Source of the DNA: Candidatus Fermentithermobacillaceae bacterium
GTDB lineage: Bacteria; Bacillota; Sulfobacillia; Fermentithermobacillales; DUSS01
NCBI GenBank assembly: GCA_014896535.1
Contig: JADBKE010000011.1
Coordinates: 41,595-105,594, forward strand
Reading direction: 5' to 3'
Length of the DNA: 64,000 nt
Shown one piece after another: positions 61,548 to 64,000 of this stretch (positions within the stretch are counted from its first letter, which is position 1; the number at the start of each line of letters is the position of its first letter). Below the pieces are notes generated by a model, which was not told the DNA's origin, ran no database searches, and saw nothing but the letters and a program-made list of their open reading frames with translations. The translations under genes and the position numbers were made by a program.

Positions 61548-63778
61548 TGCCACCGGCGCCCATTGAGGATTCCGAGGAATTCCGGATATTCCTGGACGAG
61601 CTGGGGGAAATGGTAGAGCTCACCGAAGCGAATCTGGTCGAGCTGGAAAAGTCCCCGGGAGACCCCGGTCTCATTTCCGAGGTCTTCCGGGCCATGCACA
61701 CGATTAAAGGCGGTGCAGCGACCCTCGGACTGGAGGACGGCGTGAAGGTCACGCATGCCATGGAAACTCTCCTCGACGAGGTGCGGTCCGGGTCGAGGCA
61801 GCTCGATTCCTCCATGGTCGACCTCCTGTTCTCAGTGCTGGACTGGCTCAAGGTTTGGCGGGATGCTCTGTCGGCTGGCCTTTCCCATCCGTCCCCCGTG
61901 AGTCTTCTCGAATCGATAGAGGAATTTTCATCGTCCGGAGCACTCGGGCCGGGGCCGAAACGGACGGCCGCTGTCTCGGGCGCCTGGGAAAGCGAAACGA
62001 GCTTGCCGCCTCCTCTCAAAGAAGCGATTGAAAGCGCACTTGCACGGGGTAAGACCCCTGCGGTACTGAAGGTTAGGTTCCGGCGGGGAGCGCCGCTTTT
62101 GTCGGTCAGGGCCTACCAGGTCATCACGTATGCTGACGAAATAGCCGATGTCCTGGGATCCGTCCCTTCCGCCGAGGACATCGAGAAGGATGCGGTAGGT
62201 GAGGAACTCTCGGTTTACTTCGTTCCCGCCGAGAAAGGCGATGCGCTTGTAGGGGCCGTTTCTTCTGTGACCGACGTGAGCTCCGCTTCAGTCGAACCGG
62301 TGGGCCTGCAAGGTTCCACGGAAGCCGGCGCGAGTCACCGGTCACCGGAAGAGCTCCAATCTCTGGCACACCACACAGGCGGCGGAGGTCGCCCGGTGCC
62401 GGAGGAACCAGCTACCGCTCTTGAGATTTCCGCAGGGTCTTCTGGCGGAGGCCGGGGCTCCGTTGCGCAGGGCGGACCCCAGACCCAGCGACAAGGCGAA
62501 GCGGCTCCCGGACATAGCGGCGACGCGAGTACGGGCACAGGGGAAGGTTCGAAGCAGGCGGGAACTCCAACGCCGGCGAACGATGCGCCTGTCGTCAGGA
62601 AGACCGATTTGGGCAGGACCGTCAGGGTGGATGTTTCTCTTCTGGATTTCCTCATGGATACGGTCGGAGAACTTGTGATACAGAGGACCAGGCTCACGCA
62701 GATCGCTTCGAAACTACAGGCTGAGGATGAAACGGCCGCCGCGGGTCAGGATATCGGTACGCTGGCGGCCCACCTTCAGAGAATCAGTCAGGAACTGCAG
62801 GAAGGCATAATGCGAGCCAGGCTGCTGCCCCTCAAGAACATCTTCGCCAAGTTCCCGCGGCTCATACGGGATCTCAGCGCAAAGTGCGGAAAACAGGTCA
62901 GATTCGAGATGACCGGGGAAGACACCGAGCTGGACAGAACCGTAATTGAAGCCATAGATGATCCCCTCATCCACATCCTGAGGAACGCGGTGGACCACGG
63001 TATCGAAACCCCGGAGGAGCGACGAAAGAAGGGTAAGCCGCCCGAAGGTCTGATTCGCTTGTCCGCTTGGCACCAGGAGAACCACGTTTTGATTCAGGTG
63101 GAGGACGACGGCGCGGGGGTGGACGTGGAAAAGGTCAAGGAGGCCGCCGTGAAGAAAGGCCTCATGTCGAGGGAAGCCGTCTCCAATCTCGACGAAAAAC
63201 AGGCCCTCGAGCTCATATTTCTCCCCGGCTTTTCCACGGCTGAAAAGCCTACCGAAGTCTCAGGTCGCGGAGTCGGCATGGATGTGGTTAGGGAAAACCT
63301 TCAGCGGGTGAACGGCACCGTAGAGGTGAGGACCAGGAGAGGCCATGGAACCACGGTGTCGCTGCGGCTTCCTCTCACTGTGGCGATAATGCGAGCTCTC
63401 CTGGTCCTGGCCGGGGGGTGGGTCTACGCCGTTCCCACCTCTTCCGTGGAGGAGGTCGTGGACTTCTCCGGTAAGACTCTCCAGACCATACAGGGCAAAC
63501 CCACCATCGTAGTGAGGGGAAGGGTGTTCCCCCTCGTATCCCTTCAGGGCGTCCTCGAGGGCGACATGTGGAACGTGGGCAAGTCCTGCCAATATGCCCT
63601 TCTTACGAGAAACGGGAAGAACCTGATGGCCCTGGCGGTGGATGACCTCATTGGCGAGGAGGAAATCGTGGTCAAAGAAATGGGTCGCTTGCTTTCGCGG
63701 GTGCGGGGGGTCGCCGGAGCTACCATCCTGGCCGACGGAGACCCCGCCATCATCCTGGACGTGAATTACCTGGTATAG
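61547..63778 (+). CDS. cheA: Chemotaxis histidine kinase CheA
   Basis: CheA phosphorylates CheY and CheB in response to receptor signals. The 743-residue product has the Hpt domain with the phospho-acceptor His51 (FRAMHTIKGGAATLG) and a P2 CheY-binding part (about 155-240). A long G/S/T/P/E-rich linker (about 250-345) is low complexity. The P3 dimerisation domain starts near 360 (VRVDVSLLDFLMDTVGELVI). The HATPase has the N box HILRNAVDHGIETPEER, the G1 box DDGAGVD and GRGVGMDVV. A C-terminal CheW-like domain (about 610-743) ends it. ATG 61547 overlaps cheW by one base. Confidence 0.97.
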   Translation: MPPAPIEDSEEFRIFLDELGEMVELTEANLVELEKSPGDPGLISEVFRAMHTIKGGAATLGLEDGVKVTHAMETLLDEVRSGSRQLDSSMVDLLFSVLDWLKVWRDALSAGLSHPSPVSLLESIEEFSSSGALGPGPKRTAAVSGAWESETSLPPPLKEAIESALARGKTPAVLKVRFRRGAPLLSVRAYQVITYADEIADVLGSVPSAEDIEKDAVGEELSVYFVPAEKGDALVGAVSSVTDVSSASVEPVGLQGSTEAGASHRSPEELQSLAHHTGGGGRPVPEEPATALEISAGSSGGGRGSVAQGGPQTQRQGEAAPGHSGDASTGTGEGSKQAGTPTPANDAPVVRKTDLGRTVRVDVSLLDFLMDTVGELVIQRTRLTQIASKLQAEDETAAAGQDIGTLAAHLQRISQELQEGIMRARLLPLKNIFAKFPRLIRDLSAKCGKQVRFEMTGEDTELDRTVIEAIDDPLIHILRNAVDHGIETPEERRKKGKPPEGLIRLSAWHQENHVLIQVEDDGAGVDVEKVKEAAVKKGLMSREAVSNLDEKQALELIFLPGFSTAEKPTEVSGRGVGMDVVRENLQRVNGTVEVRTRRGHGTTVSLRLPLTVAIMRALLVLAGGWVYAVPTSSVEEVVDFSGKTLQTIQGKPTIVVRGRVFPLVSLQGVLEGDMWNVGKSCQYALLTRNGKNLMALAVDDLIGEEEIVVKEMGRLLSRVRGVAGATILADGDPAIILDVNYLV

Positions 63779-63812
63779 CCCTACCCCGCCCGGAGAGGGG
63801 AGCAAAAACGGT

Positions 63813-64000
63813 GTGAAATACGATGATGTTATAAGACACATTGGCAAGGGCCTTGAGTCGGCTAGGAAAGCCCTGGGTGCCTTGACCGGAAAGGACGTAC
63901 AGGTGGCATCGGTGAAAAGCTCCCAGATGAGTCTGGCAGAGGTTCCCTTTCTCGCAGGGGCGCCCGACTCGGTAGTGCTTGCGTCCTACATCCGGTTTTC
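63813..64000 (+). CDS. CheC/CheX-like chemotaxis phosphatase, cut by the window edge
   Basis: The first 62 residues are visible from GTG 63813 (VKYDDVIRHIGKGLESARKA...). Segments such as ALGALTGKDVQVAS, SLAEVPFL and SVVLASYIRF resemble the start of a CheC-type CheY-P phosphatase (one N-terminal helix, then a beta strand). The position right after cheA supports this. GGGGAG lies upstream. The catalytic residues would be beyond the window, so the call is tentative. Confidence 0.5.
   Translation, partial: MKYDDVIRHIGKGLESARKALGALTGKDVQVASVKSSQMSLAEVPFLAGAPDSVVLASYIRF

Overview
The window is a 64 kb piece of a Bacillota (Firmicutes) chromosome, probably from a clostridial-type, possibly thermophilic lineage. 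This is inferred from gene content and order: hpf/secA/prfB, ftsEX/ctp/minJ-like/uvrBAC, whiA/yvcK/rapZ, cdaA/cdaR/glmM/glmS with a glmS ribozyme, acpS/nnr/ndoAI/ndoA and tsaE/tsaB/rimI/tsaD all follow Bacillota synteny. The DNA is G+C-rich, GTG and TTG starts are frequent, and genes are packed with 1-35 base overlaps. Species-level assignment is not possible from the sequence alone. I see no rRNA, tRNA, CRISPR array, insertion sequence, prophage or replication origin.

Layout. 1-9.3 kb: a truncated cold-shock gene (minus), ribosome hibernation factor, two poorly characterised genes, a 25-codon membrane micro-ORF, a membrane HD-GYP protein, a DUF5317 membrane protein, secA and a frameshifted prfB. 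9.3-13.4 kb: csaB (minus), a WecG/TagA glycosyltransferase and a split transketolase. 13.5-26 kb: ftsE, ftsX, a LytM/M23 peptidase, ctpA, a MinJ-like PDZ protein, then uvrB, uvrA and uvrC behind a LexA box. 26-28 kb: a DUF2089 regulator and a beta-repeat (LiaX/YvlB-type) protein, ending at a hairpin shared with the convergent minus-strand operon. 27.8-32.1 kb (minus): an orphan pyruvate-kinase C-terminal-like protein, cupin glucose-6-phosphate isomerase, rapZ, yvcK, whiA. 32.3-38 kb (plus): cdaA, cdaR, glmM, glmS ribozyme, glmS. 38-42.5 kb: acpS, nnr, an EndoAI/EndoA toxin-antitoxin pair, a C26 amidotransferase and a DmpA-family peptidase. 42.6-51.5 kb: an unusual locus with two copies of a MutL/GlmL-like ASKHA protein plus barrel-sandwich/KOW protein pair, flanked by a membrane protein, a small charged protein and a DUF483 protein. 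51.5-57.7 kb: family-4 uracil-DNA glycosylase, tsaE, tsaB, rimI, pyrF (minus), tsaD, and a radical SAM/PDZ/DUF512-like protein. 57.8-60.9 kb: three tandem M42 aminopeptidases. 61-64 kb: cheW, cheA and the start of a CheC-like gene cut by the window edge.

How parts work together. From 28 to 38 kb the genes meet at fructose-6-phosphate and UDP-GlcNAc: a PGI supplies F6P, GlmS and GlmM make glucosamine phosphates, the ribozyme and (by family knowledge) YvcK/RapZ sense amino-sugar status, and CdaA/CdaR make and control c-di-AMP. From 13 to 19 kb the genes form a cell-division and wall-remodelling set (FtsEX gating a LytM hydrolase, CtpA, MinJ-like). The best candidate for an undescribed system is the duplicated ASKHA plus barrel-sandwich/KOW locus at 42.6-50.4 kb: both protein types are duplicated together, and no glutamate mutase subunit, the expected MutL partner, is present in the window.
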